Translations under genes and position numbers: made by a program
The notes under the pieces: model-generated
What the model saw: the letters and a program-made list of their open reading frames with translations, nothing else
What the model was told of the DNA's origin: nothing
Databases searched by the model: none
Part shown: in pieces, positions 8,927-18,920 of the stretch
How the letters are laid out: each line of letters begins with the position of its first letter
How positions within the stretch are numbered: the first letter of the stretch is position 1
From: Nocardia blacklockiae
GTDB lineage: Bacteria; Actinomycetota; Actinomycetes; Mycobacteriales; Mycobacteriaceae
Length of the DNA stretch: 64,000 nt
Assembly: GCF_015477355.1 (NCBI RefSeq)
Contig: NZ_JADLRJ010000004.1
Span: forward strand, 124,001-188,000
Direction: 5' to 3'

Positions 8927-10209
8927 CGAATATCCTCCTGTCGCTGAATGCTGCGCTCCAACAACCTGTCTCTGTGAAATTGATCGCCCACAATCGCGAT
9001 TGCGGTACGCGCCAGCGCCGTAGCGCCGTCTGTCACCGCGAGATCCGCCGACGGCGTGACGCACGCCGCGGCGAATTCCGGCTGATGTGTCACCGCGCCG
9101 CCGGCATCGATTCCGATAACCGGATGGATGCCCGGGATGACGTTGGTGACATTGCCCATGTCGGTGCTGCCCAGCGGGCGGGCTGCCTCGAGGTCCGCCG
9201 CGAGCGGCACCCGGCCCATGCCGACGATCTGCTCGCGATAGGCCCACAGTAGTGCGGGATCGGGAGTCAGCTCGGTATACGTGGGCGCCAGCGTCCGGAT
9301 TTCGTGGGTGCATCCGGTTGCCAGTGCTCCCGCCTCGAAGCACGCCGATGCGCGTCGCATCAGATCGTCGAGGGATGCGGAGTCGACTGCCCGTAGGTAG
9401 TACAGCAGTTCCGCGTGTCCGGGCACGATGTTGGGGGCAACGCCGCCCGTACCGACTATACCGTGCAGTTGCTGCCCGGGGTTCAAATGCTGACGGAGCA
9501 AACCGATGGCTACCTGGGCGATCGTGACGGCGTCACCGGCGTTGCGGCCCTGTTCGGGCGCGGCGCTGGCATGGGACTCGCGGCCGTGGAACACGACCGA
9601 GACGTCGGCCAGCGCCAGCGAACGGGCGCCGACGATGTCGCACGGCCCGGGATGGACCATCATCGCCATCGCCGTGTCGTCGAACACGCCGCGCTCGAGC
9701 ATCAAGACCTTGCCACCGCCGCTCTCCTCCGCCGGCGTGCCGAACACCTTGACCGTGATCCCGCACGCATCGGCCACCTCGGCCAGGCCCAGGGCCGCAC
9801 CCACCGCCGCGGCGGCGATGATGTTGTGCCCGCAGGCGTGTCCGATCTCGGGCAACGCGTCGTACTCCGCGCAGATTCCCACCACCAGCTCGCCGCTGCC
9901 GTAGGTGGCGGTGAACGCGGTGTCCAGCCCGGCCACCGGTCGCTCGATCGCGAATCCGCGTTCCCGCAGCGGAACGAGGGTCTTGGCGACGCTGCGCGTC
10001 TCGGCGAAGGCGAGTTCGGGCTCGGCGTGGATGTCGTGCGACAGCGCGATCAGCGCGTCGGCCGCGGCGCCGATCGCGGTGTCGGCCGCCGCGACCAGCG
10101 CGCGGTCCGGGGACGCGGCGGACTCCGGCGCGCCCGCGTCGGGATCGAACGAGCCGACTGTTCGGTCCGAGCCGCGGTCGGAGGGGCGGGAGCCGGCGCT
10201 GCGTGGCAT
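8923..10209 (-). CDS. M20 family amidohydrolase/peptidase (AmiB1-like)
   Basis: A 428-residue M20D paralogue of its downstream neighbour. Motifs include HDIHAEPELAFAE, VGICAEYDALPEIGHACGHN, GTPAEESGGG and a distal GSTDMGNVTNVIPGIHP, which supply the metal ligands and substrate pocket. About 40 N-terminal residues are disordered before the catalytic domain. The ATG at 10209 is the most upstream plausible start. Its stop overlaps the next gene's GTG, so both hydrolases are expected from one mRNA. It could act on aminobenzoyl-glutamate-like or N-acyl amino acid substrates, which cannot be settled here. Confidence 0.88.
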   Translation of the reverse strand: MPRSAGSRPSDRGSDRTVGSFDPDAGAPESAASPDRALVAAADTAIGAAADALIALSHDIHAEPELAFAETRSVAKTLVPLRERGFAIERPVAGLDTAFTATYGSGELVVGICAEYDALPEIGHACGHNIIAAAAVGAALGLAEVADACGITVKVFGTPAEESGGGKVLMLERGVFDDTAMAMMVHPGPCDIVGARSLALADVSVVFHGRESHASAAPEQGRNAGDAVTIAQVAIGLLRQHLNPGQQLHGIVGTGGVAPNIVPGHAELLYYLRAVDSASLDDLMRRASACFEAGALATGCTHEIRTLAPTYTELTPDPALLWAYREQIVGMGRVPLAADLEAARPLGSTDMGNVTNVIPGIHPVIGIDAGGAVTHQPEFAAACVTPSADLAVTDGATALARTAIAIVGDQFHRDRLLERSIQRQEDIR

Positions 10210-10294
10210 GGCACACAGTGTTGCACTGCGGCCGCGCACCCGCCTGCCGGGTTATCGGAGAGCGAATCCCCGGGCGCGCCGCCGGGCGCAGGTC

Positions 10295-10999
10295 CTAGCC
10301 GGCGGCGAACGCCAGGTTCTCCGGAGTGGTCGGCGTGGTCAGCCCGGCCAGCGCCCGGCCGTGCAGCGCCCGCTTGATGACCGGCAGGTTCGGCTTGCGG
10401 TTACCGGTCAGCGCGGCGGCCCGGGTCACGGCGGCGGCGAGCACCTTGTCGGCGTCGGCCTGCTCGTCGACGATGCCGGCCGCGATCGCGTCGGCGGCGG
10501 CGTAGCGGCGGCCGGTGGTCATCGCCTCGAGCGCGACCTGATTGCTCAGCCGCTCGGTGACCAGCGCGTTCATCGCGACGGTGAACGGCATGCCGAGATG
10601 CACCTCGGGCAGGCACCAGTAGCCGCGGTCGCCGCGCATCACCCGGAAGTCGTGCGAGGTGGCCAGCATCGCGCCGGCGCCGAAGGCGTGCCCGTTGAGC
10701 GCGGCCACGGTCGGCATGGGGAAGGTGAGCAGGCGGCTGAACATCGAGTGCACCCGGTCGAGGTACCAGTGCATGCGGTCGAGGTTGCCGAACAGCCAGT
10801 CGGTGTCCAGGCCGTTGCTGTAGAACTTGCCGGTGGACACGGTGACCAGGGCCGCCGGGCCCTCGGACGCTTCCACCTCGTCGAGCAGGCCGTGGAACTC
10901 GTCGATCCAGTCGGGGTGGAAACGGTTCTCGCTGTCGGTCTGGCCCTCGTTGCCGAGGTAGAGGACGAAGACGTCCCCGTCGCGTTCCAAGTACGGCAT
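10295..10999 (-). CDS. enoyl-CoA hydratase/isomerase family protein
   Basis: A 234-residue crotonase-fold protein. The oxyanion-hole and CoA regions are [10 protein letters not shown] and [20 protein letters not shown], followed by [15 protein letters not shown]. The last motif has Glu at one usual catalytic place but differs from classical two-Glu hydratases. The layout is closer to small delta3,delta2-enoyl-CoA isomerases than to EchA hydratases. It lies 14 nt downstream of rnz on the same strand. The exact reaction is uncertain. Confidence 0.83.
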   Translation of the reverse strand: MPYLERDGDVFVLYLGNEGQTDSENRFHPDWIDEFHGLLDEVEASEGPAALVTVSTGKFYSNGLDTDWLFGNLDRMHWYLDRVHSMFSRLLTFPMPTVAALNGHAFGAGAMLATSHDFRVMRGDRGYWCLPEVHLGMPFTVAMNALVTERLSNQVALEAMTTGRRYAAADAIAAGIVDEQADADKVLAAAVTRAAALTGNRKPNLPVIKRALHGRALAGLTTPTTPENLAFAAG

Positions 11000-11013
11000 A
11001 CGCCGAGCATAAG

Positions 11014-11928
11014 TTACCGGCGAGTCGGGACCGGGACGCGCATGAGATCTTCGGCCACCACCAGCTCGCCGTGGAAGTACTTGCTCGCCTCGATGCGGTG
11101 GCCGTCGAGGTCGGGGTAGCGCTGCGAGAAGTGGGTCAGGACCAGGGTGCGCACGCCCGCGGCCTCGGCCACCTGGGCGGCCTCGGCGGCGGTCAGGTGG
11201 CCGAACTCGTGCGCCAGCGCGGCGTCGGAGTCCAGGAACGTGGACTCGATGACGAGCATGTCCGCGTCCTGCGCCAATTCCTCGACCCCCGAACACATCC
11301 GGGTATCCATCACGAAGGCGAAACGCTGGCCGCGGCGCACCGTGGAGACCTCGTCGAGGGTGACGGTGCGGCCGCCCGGCAGCGCGAGCGCGCCCGCGCG
11401 CTGCAACCGGCCCACGTCCGGACCCTCGATACCGAAGGCGGACAGGCGATCCGGCAGCATCCGGCGGCCGTCGGGTTCGGCGAGCAGGTACCCGAACGTC
11501 GCCACCCGATGCGACAGCGCCACGGCCTCCAGCCGGAACGGCGCGTCCGGCAACGGAATCGGGCCGTCGGCCGGGATCGGGTGCGGGCGCAGGCCCGGAT
11601 CGGGGTAGCGCGGGACGACCTGGCTCAGCCGCTCGAAATAGTCGATGTCCTCGCCCGGGAAGAAGATGTCGACCGGGTGGGTCACCCGGTCCAGATTCAG
11701 CCTGCCGAGCACGCCGGGCAGGCCCAGGCAGTGGTCGCCGTGGAAGTGCGTGAGCCCGATGCGGGTGATGCTGGCCGCGGAAACCCCCGCGTAGAGCATC
11801 TGGCGCTGGGTGCCCTCCCCCGGGTCGAACAGCAGGCCCTCGGCGTCCCATCGCAGGAAGTAGCCGTTGTGGTTGCGTTGACGGGTCGGCACCTGGCTGG
11901 CCGTCCCCAACACGACGAGTTCACGCAC
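11014..11928 (-). CDS. rnz: ribonuclease Z
   Basis: A 304-residue metallo-beta-lactamase-fold endonuclease that trims the 3' trailer of tRNA precursors. The zinc motif [14 protein letters not shown] is near residue 60. The other ligand motifs are LSHR, VMDTR, IESTFL and [19 protein letters not shown] is the conserved HxxT-type segment of tRNase Z. The GTG start (VRELVVLG) is chosen because the beta-lactamase fold begins there and no ATG lies nearby. It is divergent from deoD, with about 125 bp between the two starts. Confidence 0.93.
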   Translation of the reverse strand: MRELVVLGTASQVPTRQRNHNGYFLRWDAEGLLFDPGEGTQRQMLYAGVSAASITRIGLTHFHGDHCLGLPGVLGRLNLDRVTHPVDIFFPGEDIDYFERLSQVVPRYPDPGLRPHPIPADGPIPLPDAPFRLEAVALSHRVATFGYLLAEPDGRRMLPDRLSAFGIEGPDVGRLQRAGALALPGGRTVTLDEVSTVRRGQRFAFVMDTRMCSGVEELAQDADMLVIESTFLDSDAALAHEFGHLTAAEAAQVAEAAGVRTLVLTHFSQRYPDLDGHRIEASKYFHGELVVAEDLMRVPVPTRR

Positions 11929-12054
11929 GGCCTCATACTGCCCTGCCGTGCCGGATGCCGCCGGGGCACGCCCGCACCCGAGCCCTCGTGGCCCCGATTC
12001 GCCGGCCGCACGGCGGCCCGGCGATCCGCGCGCGCCGCGACTATGGTGAGCCCC

Positions 12055-12834
12055 ATGCTTGCCGAACAGGCCGCCGCGGCGATCGCCGAACGTACGGGAG
12101 TTGCGCACCACCGGGTCGCGGTGGTGATGGGATCGGGCTGGCAGGACGCGGCCGCCGAGATCGGCACGCCGACGGCCTCGATGCCGATGAGCGAGCTGCC
12201 CGGCTTCGGCGCGCCGACCGCGCAGGGCCACCGCAACGCCGTGCACTCGGTGCTGGTGAACGACACGCCGACGCTGGTGCTGATGGGCCGGCAACACCTG
12301 TACGAGGGGCACGATCCCGACCAGGTGGTGCACGGCGTGCGCACGGCCGTCGCGGCCGGCGCGCGGACCGTGCTGCTGACGAACGCGGCCGGCGGCATCC
12401 GGCCCGGCCTGCGCGTCGGCGAGCCGGTGCTGATCGGCGACCACCTCAACCTCACCGGCCGCACCCCGCTGTCGGGCGCCACCTTCGTCGACATGGTCGA
12501 CGCCTGGGATCCCGCGTTGCGCACACTGGCCAGGGAGGTCGACCCGAGCCTCACCGAGGGCGTCTACGCGGGCCTGACCGGGCCGCAGTACGAGACCCCG
12601 GCCGAGATCCGGATGCTCGGCACGATGGGCGCGGACCTGGTCGGCATGTCCACGGTGCTGGAGGCGATCGCCTGCCGCGCCGCGGGGGTTCAGGTGCTGG
12701 GCATTTCACTGGTCACCAATCTGGCCGCGGGGGTCACGGGTGCGCATCTATCGCACGCGGAGGTGCTCGCCGAAGGACAGGCCGCCGCGCCGCGCCTCGG
12801 CAAGCTGCTGCGCGGCGTGCTGGAACGGCTGTAG
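12055..12834 (+). CDS. deoD: purine nucleoside phosphorylase
   Basis: A 259-residue trimeric-type PNP that phosphorolyses (deoxy)inosine and (deoxy)guanosine. It shows GSGWQDAA (phosphate loop), [41 protein letters not shown] and the purine-binding end [11 protein letters not shown]. It matches M. tuberculosis DeoD (Rv3307) over its length. An in-frame ATG at 12043 is possible; 12055 is preferred because GGTGAG lies just upstream. Together with pmmB, upp, add, deoA and cdd it forms a nucleoside-salvage neighbourhood. Confidence 0.93.
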   Translation: MLAEQAAAAIAERTGVAHHRVAVVMGSGWQDAAAEIGTPTASMPMSELPGFGAPTAQGHRNAVHSVLVNDTPTLVLMGRQHLYEGHDPDQVVHGVRTAVAAGARTVLLTNAAGGIRPGLRVGEPVLIGDHLNLTGRTPLSGATFVDMVDAWDPALRTLAREVDPSLTEGVYAGLTGPQYETPAEIRMLGTMGADLVGMSTVLEAIACRAAGVQVLGISLVTNLAAGVTGAHLSHAEVLAEGQAAAPRLGKLLRGVLERL

Positions 12835-12864
12835 TCCCTCGACGCGGGAAGGAAACCGCCGCTG

Positions 12865-14661
12865 ATGCTGCGATTCGGAACGGCCGGTCTGCGGGGCCCG
12901 CTGCGCGAGGGTCCCGACGGCATGAACACGGACACCGTCGCGCGGGCGTCGGCTGGGCTCGCCGCGTGGCTGCGGGACCGGTGCCTGGGCGGTGGCCTGG
13001 TGCTCGTGGGCCGCGACGCCCGGCACGGCTCGGCGGAGTTCGCCGCCGTCACCGCGGAGGTCTTCGCCGCAGCGGGCTTCGCGGTACTGCCGCTGCCGCG
13101 ACCACTGCCGACCCCCGTCCTCGCGTTCGCCGTCCGCGAGCTGAAAGCCGTTGCGGGCGTGCAGATCACGGCCTCCCACAACCCCGCCACCGACAACGGC
13201 TACAAGGTGTACCTGGACGGCGGCTCACAACTGATCCCGCCCGCCGACGCCGAGATCGAACGCTGCATCGACGCGGTGCGCGAGCCGATCGCCCGCGCCG
13301 ACCCGCGCGCCACCGCCCCGGCCCCTGCCGCACTGTCCCTGCCCGTGGGCGCGGAGGTCGCCGAGATGGGCGAGGAGCTGGTACAGCGCTACCTCGCCCG
13401 AGTGGCCTCCGTGCCGCACGTCGTCGGCGGCACGGATTCATCGCTCGGATCGTCGAATACCGCTCGCCCGCAGCAGATCCCGACTGAGGGCACCTCGGAG
13501 CCCGACGGCGCGCCCGGCGGGACGGGTCGGCACACGTCCGACAGCGCGTCCACCGACGCAACGCAACCCGCGACCGACGGCACGCCCAGCGACACAGCGC
13601 AACCCGCGACCGACAGCGCCCCCGCCAGGGAGGGGCAGCCCGCGGACGGTGCGGATTCCGGGTGGTGGGCGGCTTCGGACATGTTGCGGCGCAGCGATAT
13701 TCGCATCGCGCTCACGCCCATGCACGGCGTCGGCGGGGAGCTTGCCGTGAGCGCCCTACACGCGGCCGGATTCACCGATGTGCACGTCGTGGTGGAGCAG
13801 TTCGCGCCCGACCCGGACTTCCCGACCGTCGCGTTCCCGAATCCCGAGGAACCCGGTGCGGCCGATCTGCTGCTCGAGCTCGCGGACAAGGTCGACGCGG
13901 ATCTGGCTGTGGCACTGGACCCCGACGCGGACCGGTGCGCGCTCGGAGTGCCCGGACCGGACGGCTGGCGGATGCTGCGCGGGGACCAGACCGGCGCGCT
14001 GCTCGCCGAGTACGTGCTGCGGTCCGCGCCCCGGGACGCACTGGCGGCCACGACCCTGGTGTCGTCGCGGCTGCTGAGCAAGCTGGCGCCCGCGCGCGGC
14101 GCCCGCTACGCCGAAACCCTCACCGGCTTCAAATGGCTGGCCCGCGCGGGCGAGGGCCTGGTCTACGCCTACGAGGAGGCGATCGGGCACTGCGTGGACC
14201 CGGCCGCGGTGCGCGACAAGGACGGCATCTCCGCGGCGGTCGCGGCCGCCGACCTCCTCGCCCGGCTGCGGGCGGCCGGGCGGACCGTGGACGACGTGCT
14301 GGACGACCACGCCCTCGAATTCGGCCTGCACGCGGGCGATCAGGTCGCGCTGCGCCTACCGGACCAGGCGGCCGCGGCCGAGGTGGTCGCGCGCCTGCGC
14401 GCCACCCCGCCCGACACCATCGCCGGAATCCCGGTCACCTGCACCGACTTTCTCCGGATCCGCGGCCGAATGCACACGGACGCAGTGGTATTCGAGGGCG
14501 AGGCGCTGCGGATCGTGGTTCGGCCCTCCGGCACCGAACCGAAGCTCAAGTGCTATCTCGAAGTCGTGCAGCCGGTTCCGTCCCGCGCGGACCTGCCCGC
14601 CGCACGGCAGGCCGCGGCGCGGCGCCTGTCGGAGCTGCGCGAATTCTGCACGGCACTCTGA
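12865..14661 (+). CDS. pmmB: phosphomannomutase/phosphoglucomutase family protein with low-complexity insert
   Basis: A 598-residue alpha-D-phosphohexomutase. The active-site serine loop is ITASHNPATDNGYKVY, the metal loop DPDADR, the sugar loop GFKWLA with YAYEEAIGHCVDP, and the phosphate loop RPSGTEPKLKCY. It corresponds to PmmB (Rv3308) but begins about 30 residues later. It also carries an extra Thr/Pro/Asp-rich stretch at about residues 186-272, in which a 12-residue unit (DATQPATDGTPS-like) repeats about three times. The insert lies between domains 1 and 2 and all catalytic loops are intact. GGAAGGAAA precedes the ATG, 30 bp after deoD. Confidence 0.9.
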   Translation: MLRFGTAGLRGPLREGPDGMNTDTVARASAGLAAWLRDRCLGGGLVLVGRDARHGSAEFAAVTAEVFAAAGFAVLPLPRPLPTPVLAFAVRELKAVAGVQITASHNPATDNGYKVYLDGGSQLIPPADAEIERCIDAVREPIARADPRATAPAPAALSLPVGAEVAEMGEELVQRYLARVASVPHVVGGTDSSLGSSNTARPQQIPTEGTSEPDGAPGGTGRHTSDSASTDATQPATDGTPSDTAQPATDSAPAREGQPADGADSGWWAASDMLRRSDIRIALTPMHGVGGELAVSALHAAGFTDVHVVVEQFAPDPDFPTVAFPNPEEPGAADLLLELADKVDADLAVALDPDADRCALGVPGPDGWRMLRGDQTGALLAEYVLRSAPRDALAATTLVSSRLLSKLAPARGARYAETLTGFKWLARAGEGLVYAYEEAIGHCVDPAAVRDKDGISAAVAAADLLARLRAAGRTVDDVLDDHALEFGLHAGDQVALRLPDQAAAAEVVARLRATPPDTIAGIPVTCTDFLRIRGRMHTDAVVFEGEALRIVVRPSGTEPKLKCYLEVVQPVPSRADLPAARQAAARRLSELREFCTAL

Positions 14662-14685
14662 CATTTCGCGCGGCGCTCCGACGGT

Positions 14686-15309
14686 TCACCGCGGCCCGAA
14701 CTGCCGGTCGCCCGCGTCACCCAGGCCCGGCACGATATACGCGTCGGCATTGAGTCCGTCGTCCACCGCGGCGGTCACCAGCCTCACCGGCATGCCGGAC
14801 TTCTCCAGCGCCGCAACGCCTTCCGGAGCGGCGACCACGCACACGGCGGTGATGTCGGTGGCATTTCGGGCGGCCAGCAGCTCCAGGGTGTGGCGCATCG
14901 AGCCGCCGGTGGCCAGCATCGGATCCAGCACGAACACCGGGTGCCCGGACAGATCCTCGGGCAGCGACTCCATATAGGGCACCGGCCGGTGCGTCTCCTC
15001 GTTGCGCGCCACACCCACGAAACCGACGCGCGACTCCGGGATCAGCGCGCTGGCCGCGTCGACCATGCCCAGCCCGGCCCGCAGCACCGGCACCAGCAGC
15101 GGCGGCTGCGCCAGCCGGACCCCGGTGGTCGTCGCGACGGGCGTGGCGACCTCGAAACTCGCCACGGGTGCGGCCCGCAACGCCTCGTAGATCAGGAATC
15201 GGGTCAGATCACGCAGTGCCGCGCGGAATCCCGGATTGGGGGTGCGCGCGTCGCGCATGGTCGTCAGCAGGGTGGCGGCGAGCGGATGATCCACGATGTG
15301 CGTGCGCAT
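14686..15309 (-). CDS. upp: uracil phosphoribosyltransferase
   Basis: A 207-residue enzyme converting uracil and PRPP to UMP. It has the family's [14 protein letters not shown] segment, [14 protein letters not shown], the PRPP loop [14 protein letters not shown] and the uracil-binding end [13 protein letters not shown]. Length equals the usual Upp length. It is convergent with pmmB, as in mycobacteria, and divergent from the type VII-linked cluster that starts at 15454. ATG start at 15309. Confidence 0.96.
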   Translation of the reverse strand: MRTHIVDHPLAATLLTTMRDARTPNPGFRAALRDLTRFLIYEALRAAPVASFEVATPVATTTGVRLAQPPLLVPVLRAGLGMVDAASALIPESRVGFVGVARNEETHRPVPYMESLPEDLSGHPVFVLDPMLATGGSMRHTLELLAARNATDITAVCVVAAPEGVAALEKSGMPVRLVTAAVDDGLNADAYIVPGLGDAGDRQFGPR

Positions 15310-15453
15310 GAGGGAACGATAGGGTCTCCACGGGTTCGTGGCCCGAACCCGCGGTGGATTTCCGGTCCGGTGACGGAACCGTTGCCGCGGTGCCTGCGTC
15401 GAAGTACTCGGATGCCGTAATCTGCCACCAGACCAGCACGATGGGGGATGTTG

Positions 15454-15774
15454 ATGCACAAGATCTCGGTCGACACCGAGGGCGTCGCCGCCTACGGTGC
15501 GACAGCCGGGGGCCTGTCCGGCGAGATGGCGGCGGCAGCGGTCAGTGCGGCCGGCGCCGATCCATTGCTGCTGGGCCCCATCTTCGGACTGATCGGCGGC
15601 GATTTCGTCACCGCCTACGCCGCCGCGCACGCCGGTCACGTGGCCGGCATCGGGGAATTGTCGGCCGTGCTGGGCAGTATGGGCGCCGCCGCGGCGGGCG
15701 CCTCGAGCGCCTACGCGGGTACGGATCTCGGCCACGCCGCCGCCCTGCGCGCCACGGAGGGTGAGCTGCCGTGA
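15454..15774 (+). CDS. small type VII secretion (EspC-like) helical protein
   Basis: A 106-residue, Ala/Gly-rich protein predicted to be an alpha-helical hairpin, with [16 protein letters not shown] in helix 1 and [16 protein letters not shown] in helix 2. It ends [10 protein letters not shown]. It resembles ESX substrates of the EspC/excreted-virulence type rather than canonical WXG100, since no WxG is present. GGGGGA sits 5 nt before the ATG at 15454, which is therefore preferred over 15448. Its stop overlaps the next gene's GTG. It is probably a co-secreted partner of the downstream NlpC/P60 protein. Confidence 0.62.
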   Translation: MHKISVDTEGVAAYGATAGGLSGEMAAAAVSAAGADPLLLGPIFGLIGGDFVTAYAAAHAGHVAGIGELSAVLGSMGAAAAGASSAYAGTDLGHAAALRATEGELP

Positions 15775-16910
15775 GCGGCGTCATCGATCTCGACGCCCTC
15801 GCCCAGCCGATCATCGAACTGCTCACCAGCTTCGGCCACGGCGTGCTGCCCGGCGGCGGCCCGGCCGACGCGCTGCGGCAGACGTCCAGCACCCTCGACG
15901 GAATTCATCAGGCCGGCAGCGCCGGCATCAACCAGATGACCAACGCCTGGCACGGCCAGGGCGGCGACGCCGCGATGGACAAGGCGCTGAAGGTGCAGAC
16001 CTCGGCGGCCTCGATCTCCGACCGCGGCCTCGACATGGCCGACGTGGTCACCCAGGCGGCCGCCGCGGTGCAGACCGGCCAGAAAGAACTGGACGGGATT
16101 CTGCAATCGTTCGTGCAGTCCGTGACGGCCCTGGGCCCGGCGGTCACCACTCCCCCGGGCCTGGCCACGGTGGTGAGTTCGGCGATCGACCACCTCGGCC
16201 AGGCCCTGAACGTGGTCACCCGCACCCGTTCCGAACTCGACACCCACACCGCCGCGATGACGGAGCTGACTCCGCCCCCGCCCACACCCTCCGCCGCCGG
16301 CACCCCGGTGGCCGCGGCCTCCGCCGCCGCCCCGATCGCGGCGAGCGGCCTGCAGCAGGCCGGTTCGGTGCTGGGCACCGTGGCCTCCACCGGCGGCTCG
16401 ATGATGAGCGGCCTGATGACCACCCCGGCCTCGGCCGCCAGCCCGTCGAAGTCCAACAGCGGCACCGTCAAGCCCAATGCGCAATCCGGCGAGGGCGAGC
16501 GCGGCCGGCACGGCGGCGTCATGATCACCCTGCCCGACGGCAGCCAGGTCGAGGCGCCCAACGAGAAGGCGGCCACGGCGGTGAAGGCGGCGCTCAGCGC
16601 CCAGGGCACCCCGTACGTGTGGGGCGGCAACTCCCCCGGCTCCGGTCTGGACTGCAGCGGCCTCACGAAGTGGGCCTACGGCGAGGCCGGCGTCGACCTC
16701 CCGCGCCTGGCCGCCGACCAGAGCGCGGGCGCCACCCCGGTGAGCCCCGGCGACCTCATGCCCGGCGACCTGGCCATCTGGGACGGCCACGTCGCCATGG
16801 TGATCGGCAACGGCCAGCTCGTCGAGGCCGGTGACCCGGTCCAGACCGGCCCGATTCGAACGGAGAACAGCGGAATGGCGTTCCACGGCTTCTACAGGCC
16901 CACCTCATGA
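15771..16910 (+). CDS. type VII-linked NlpC/P60 peptidoglycan hydrolase
   Basis: A 379-residue two-part protein. Residues 1-170 are helical and WXG100-like ([18 protein letters not shown]), suggesting ESX export. A Pro/Ala/Ser-rich linker (~170-260) follows. The C-terminal NlpC/P60 domain has [19 protein letters not shown] with catalytic Cys about 295 and [10 protein letters not shown] with His about 339. Such enzymes cut gamma-D-Glu-diaminopimelate bonds in peptidoglycan. No Sec signal peptide is seen. It overlaps both neighbours (GTGA at the start, ATGA at the end), so the cluster is tightly coupled. It may be a remodelling enzyme or an anti-bacterial effector. Confidence 0.8.
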   Translation: MSGVIDLDALAQPIIELLTSFGHGVLPGGGPADALRQTSSTLDGIHQAGSAGINQMTNAWHGQGGDAAMDKALKVQTSAASISDRGLDMADVVTQAAAAVQTGQKELDGILQSFVQSVTALGPAVTTPPGLATVVSSAIDHLGQALNVVTRTRSELDTHTAAMTELTPPPPTPSAAGTPVAAASAAAPIAASGLQQAGSVLGTVASTGGSMMSGLMTTPASAASPSKSNSGTVKPNAQSGEGERGRHGGVMITLPDGSQVEAPNEKAATAVKAALSAQGTPYVWGGNSPGSGLDCSGLTKWAYGEAGVDLPRLAADQSAGATPVSPGDLMPGDLAIWDGHVAMVIGNGQLVEAGDPVQTGPIRTENSGMAFHGFYRPTS

Positions 16911-17257
16911 CCGCGCAGCAGCCCCAGCAGATCCCGAACGTCACGGTAGCGGCCAGCAGCAACCGCGCCGGCACCATCAGCGTGCGCGCCACCGATCAGG
17001 GCATGCCCGTGGAGATCAAATTCGAGCGCAGCGAATACCGTTACGGCGCAAAGGCATTGGCCGCGGAGATCCTGCGCCTGACCAAGCGCTCGGCGATCGT
17101 CGCCAAGGCCCGCCGCCGCGAGTTGCTGGCCGAGTCCGGGATGCCCGAGGAGATCCTGGACAAGCTCGGCCTGCCCACCCGCGGCCAGGCGGTCGACGAA
17201 CTGGACCGCATGGACGACGCGGATACCGGGCCCACGAGCTGGATGAGGCCGGTGTGA
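16907..17257 (+). CDS. type VII cluster protein of unknown function
   Basis: A 116-residue soluble protein starting in the ATGA overlap with the NlpC/P60 gene. It has a beta-rich first half (VTVAASSNRAGTISVRATDQ) and a helical, basic second half (ALAAEILRLTKRSAIVAKAR). This is reminiscent of YbaB/EbfC-like proteins, though I cannot assign it firmly. It ends Trp-Met-Arg-Pro-Val. Co-expression with a secreted hydrolase suggests a chaperone or regulatory role. Confidence 0.6.
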   Translation: MTAQQPQQIPNVTVAASSNRAGTISVRATDQGMPVEIKFERSEYRYGAKALAAEILRLTKRSAIVAKARRRELLAESGMPEEILDKLGLPTRGQAVDELDRMDDADTGPTSWMRPV

Positions 17258-17273
17258 GGGAGGCAGCACAGTC

Positions 17274-17621
17274 ATGAGTGCCGAGATGGACGCCCTGGTC
17301 GCGCGGGCGACCGACAAGCTGGAGGCGCTGGAGGCCGCGCTCTACGGCCTGCAGCAGGTCCGCGGCCGCTACACCGCCGAGGACGAGTCGGTGACGGTCG
17401 AGGTCGATTCGAGCGGCGCGCTGGTCGCGCTGGAACTGGCCGAGACGGTCACCTCCCGCCCGCCCGCCGAAGTCGGGCAGCTGATCATCTGGGCGTGCCA
17501 GCAGGCCGCCCAGGACGCGGGCACCCAGCGCACCGAGGTCGTGGGCAAGCTGAACGCCGCATTCGTGTCGCCCGAACCGGCATCCCCGGAATCGGGAAGT
17601 GTTGGGGGGCGGGCCGAATAG
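17274..17621 (+). CDS. YbaB/EbfC-like protein of the type VII cluster
   Basis: A 115-residue protein with an N-terminal coiled helix (LVARATDKLEALEAALYGLQ) and then a beta hairpin of YbaB/EbfC type (DESVTVEVDSSGALVALELA), followed by another helix. Family members are small dimeric, often DNA-binding proteins. In Nocardia-type genomes similar proteins often accompany ESX substrates. GGGAGG precedes the ATG at 17274. It is the last gene of the 15454-17621 cluster. Confidence 0.65.
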   Translation: MSAEMDALVARATDKLEALEAALYGLQQVRGRYTAEDESVTVEVDSSGALVALELAETVTSRPPAEVGQLIIWACQQAAQDAGTQRTEVVGKLNAAFVSPEPASPESGSVGGRAE

Positions 17622-17654
17622 TGCCGCGGCCGTCGGGTGGATAGGCTTCCGTTC

Positions 17655-18914
17655 ATGGCTTCTGGAGACATCGTCCCGATCGAGCTCGGCCTGACCGACG
17701 GCGATCTCGTCACCCTGTGGGCACCGCGCTGGCGAGACGGTGACGACGAGTGGGAGGCATTCCTCGGGCACGAGGACGCGCTGTACGGCTTCGAGTCGGT
17801 GGCAGAGCTCGCCGCGTTCATCCGCACCAACGATGACAACGATCTGGTCGACCATCCCTCCTGGAAGGTGGTGGCCGGGCTCTCGGCCGCCGAACTGGAG
17901 CCGGAGGAGCAGTACGTCTTCGATCTGATCGGCGTGCCGGAGCTGGCCGCGGGTGACCCCGATCCGGAGACGCTGGCGGAGCTGGAGGAGACCCTCGACA
18001 TGGTCCGCACCCTCGGCGAGGTGTGCGAACTCGAGGTGGTGACCAAGTTCTTCGGCTCCCACCCGGTGCTGGGCGCGCTGCCCGCGGGCTCGAGCGCCTT
18101 CGTCGGCCGCGAGGGCGAGGAGCTGTGGGACCAGATCGGCGCCGCCATCGCGAAGGACTGGGACGCGGTGGTCGACGCGATCGATTCGGCGGTGCAGACC
18201 CCCGACGTCGACGCCGAGGCGGTGTCGGTCGCGGAGGCGGAACTGCTTGCGGCCGAGGAGAATGTCGTCGACGCCGAGGACGCCGCCGACACCGAGGACG
18301 ACGACATCGAACAGGTCGACCTCGACGCGGAGGACGACTCCGACGAGGAGGAGACCGAGGAAGAGGAGACCTTCTGGCACGAGGTCGGCATCGACCCGGT
18401 CAAGATCGTCACCTCCGCCGACACCCTCTACACGCTGCGCTGTTACCTCGACGACGAACCGGTGTTCCTCGGTTCGGAGGGCACCATCACGGTGTTCACC
18501 TCCGAGCGCGCGCTGGCCCGCTACCTGGCCGACGACCACGACCACGACCTGGCCCGGGTCAGCACCTACGGCGAGGTGCAGACCGCGGCCACCGACGGCT
18601 CGCTGGAGATCGAGGTGAGCGACGAGAACGTCTACGTGCTGCCCGGCCTGGCCGACGATCTCGCCGAGGGCCCCAAGGCCGTCGACATCGACCAGCTCGA
18701 CCTGGCGGTCGAATTGTTCACCGACGCAGCCGATTACGCCGGCGACGACACGGTGGAGCAGGCGCTGGCCAAGTCGACCCCGCTGGGCTGGTACGTGTCC
18801 TACCTGCTGGAGCCGGACCCGAGCCGGATGGCTCCGAGCCCGCCGTTCACGGCCGAGGCCGAGCAGTGGCGGGCCCTGGAGCAGGCCTTCGAGAACCGGC
18901 TGGAGAAGGGCTGA
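17655..18914 (+). CDS. conserved acidic protein (Rv3311-like)
   Basis: A 419-residue soluble protein. The N-terminal region starts DIVPIELGLTDGDLVTLWAPRW and the C-terminal region contains VGIDPVKIVTSADTLYTLRCYL. Between them, residues about 190-250 are almost entirely Asp/Glu/Ala. It corresponds to conserved actinobacterial protein Rv3311, found at the same chromosomal place. The ATG at 17655 begins the conserved part; an upstream GTG at 17637 is less likely. No catalytic motif was recognised. It stops 6 bp from the convergent add gene. Confidence 0.75.
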   Translation: MASGDIVPIELGLTDGDLVTLWAPRWRDGDDEWEAFLGHEDALYGFESVAELAAFIRTNDDNDLVDHPSWKVVAGLSAAELEPEEQYVFDLIGVPELAAGDPDPETLAELEETLDMVRTLGEVCELEVVTKFFGSHPVLGALPAGSSAFVGREGEELWDQIGAAIAKDWDAVVDAIDSAVQTPDVDAEAVSVAEAELLAAEENVVDAEDAADTEDDDIEQVDLDAEDDSDEEETEEEETFWHEVGIDPVKIVTSADTLYTLRCYLDDEPVFLGSEGTITVFTSERALARYLADDHDHDLARVSTYGEVQTAATDGSLEIEVSDENVYVLPGLADDLAEGPKAVDIDQLDLAVELFTDAADYAGDDTVEQALAKSTPLGWYVSYLLEPDPSRMAPSPPFTAEAEQWRALEQAFENRLEKG

Positions 18915-18920
18915 GCCGGT

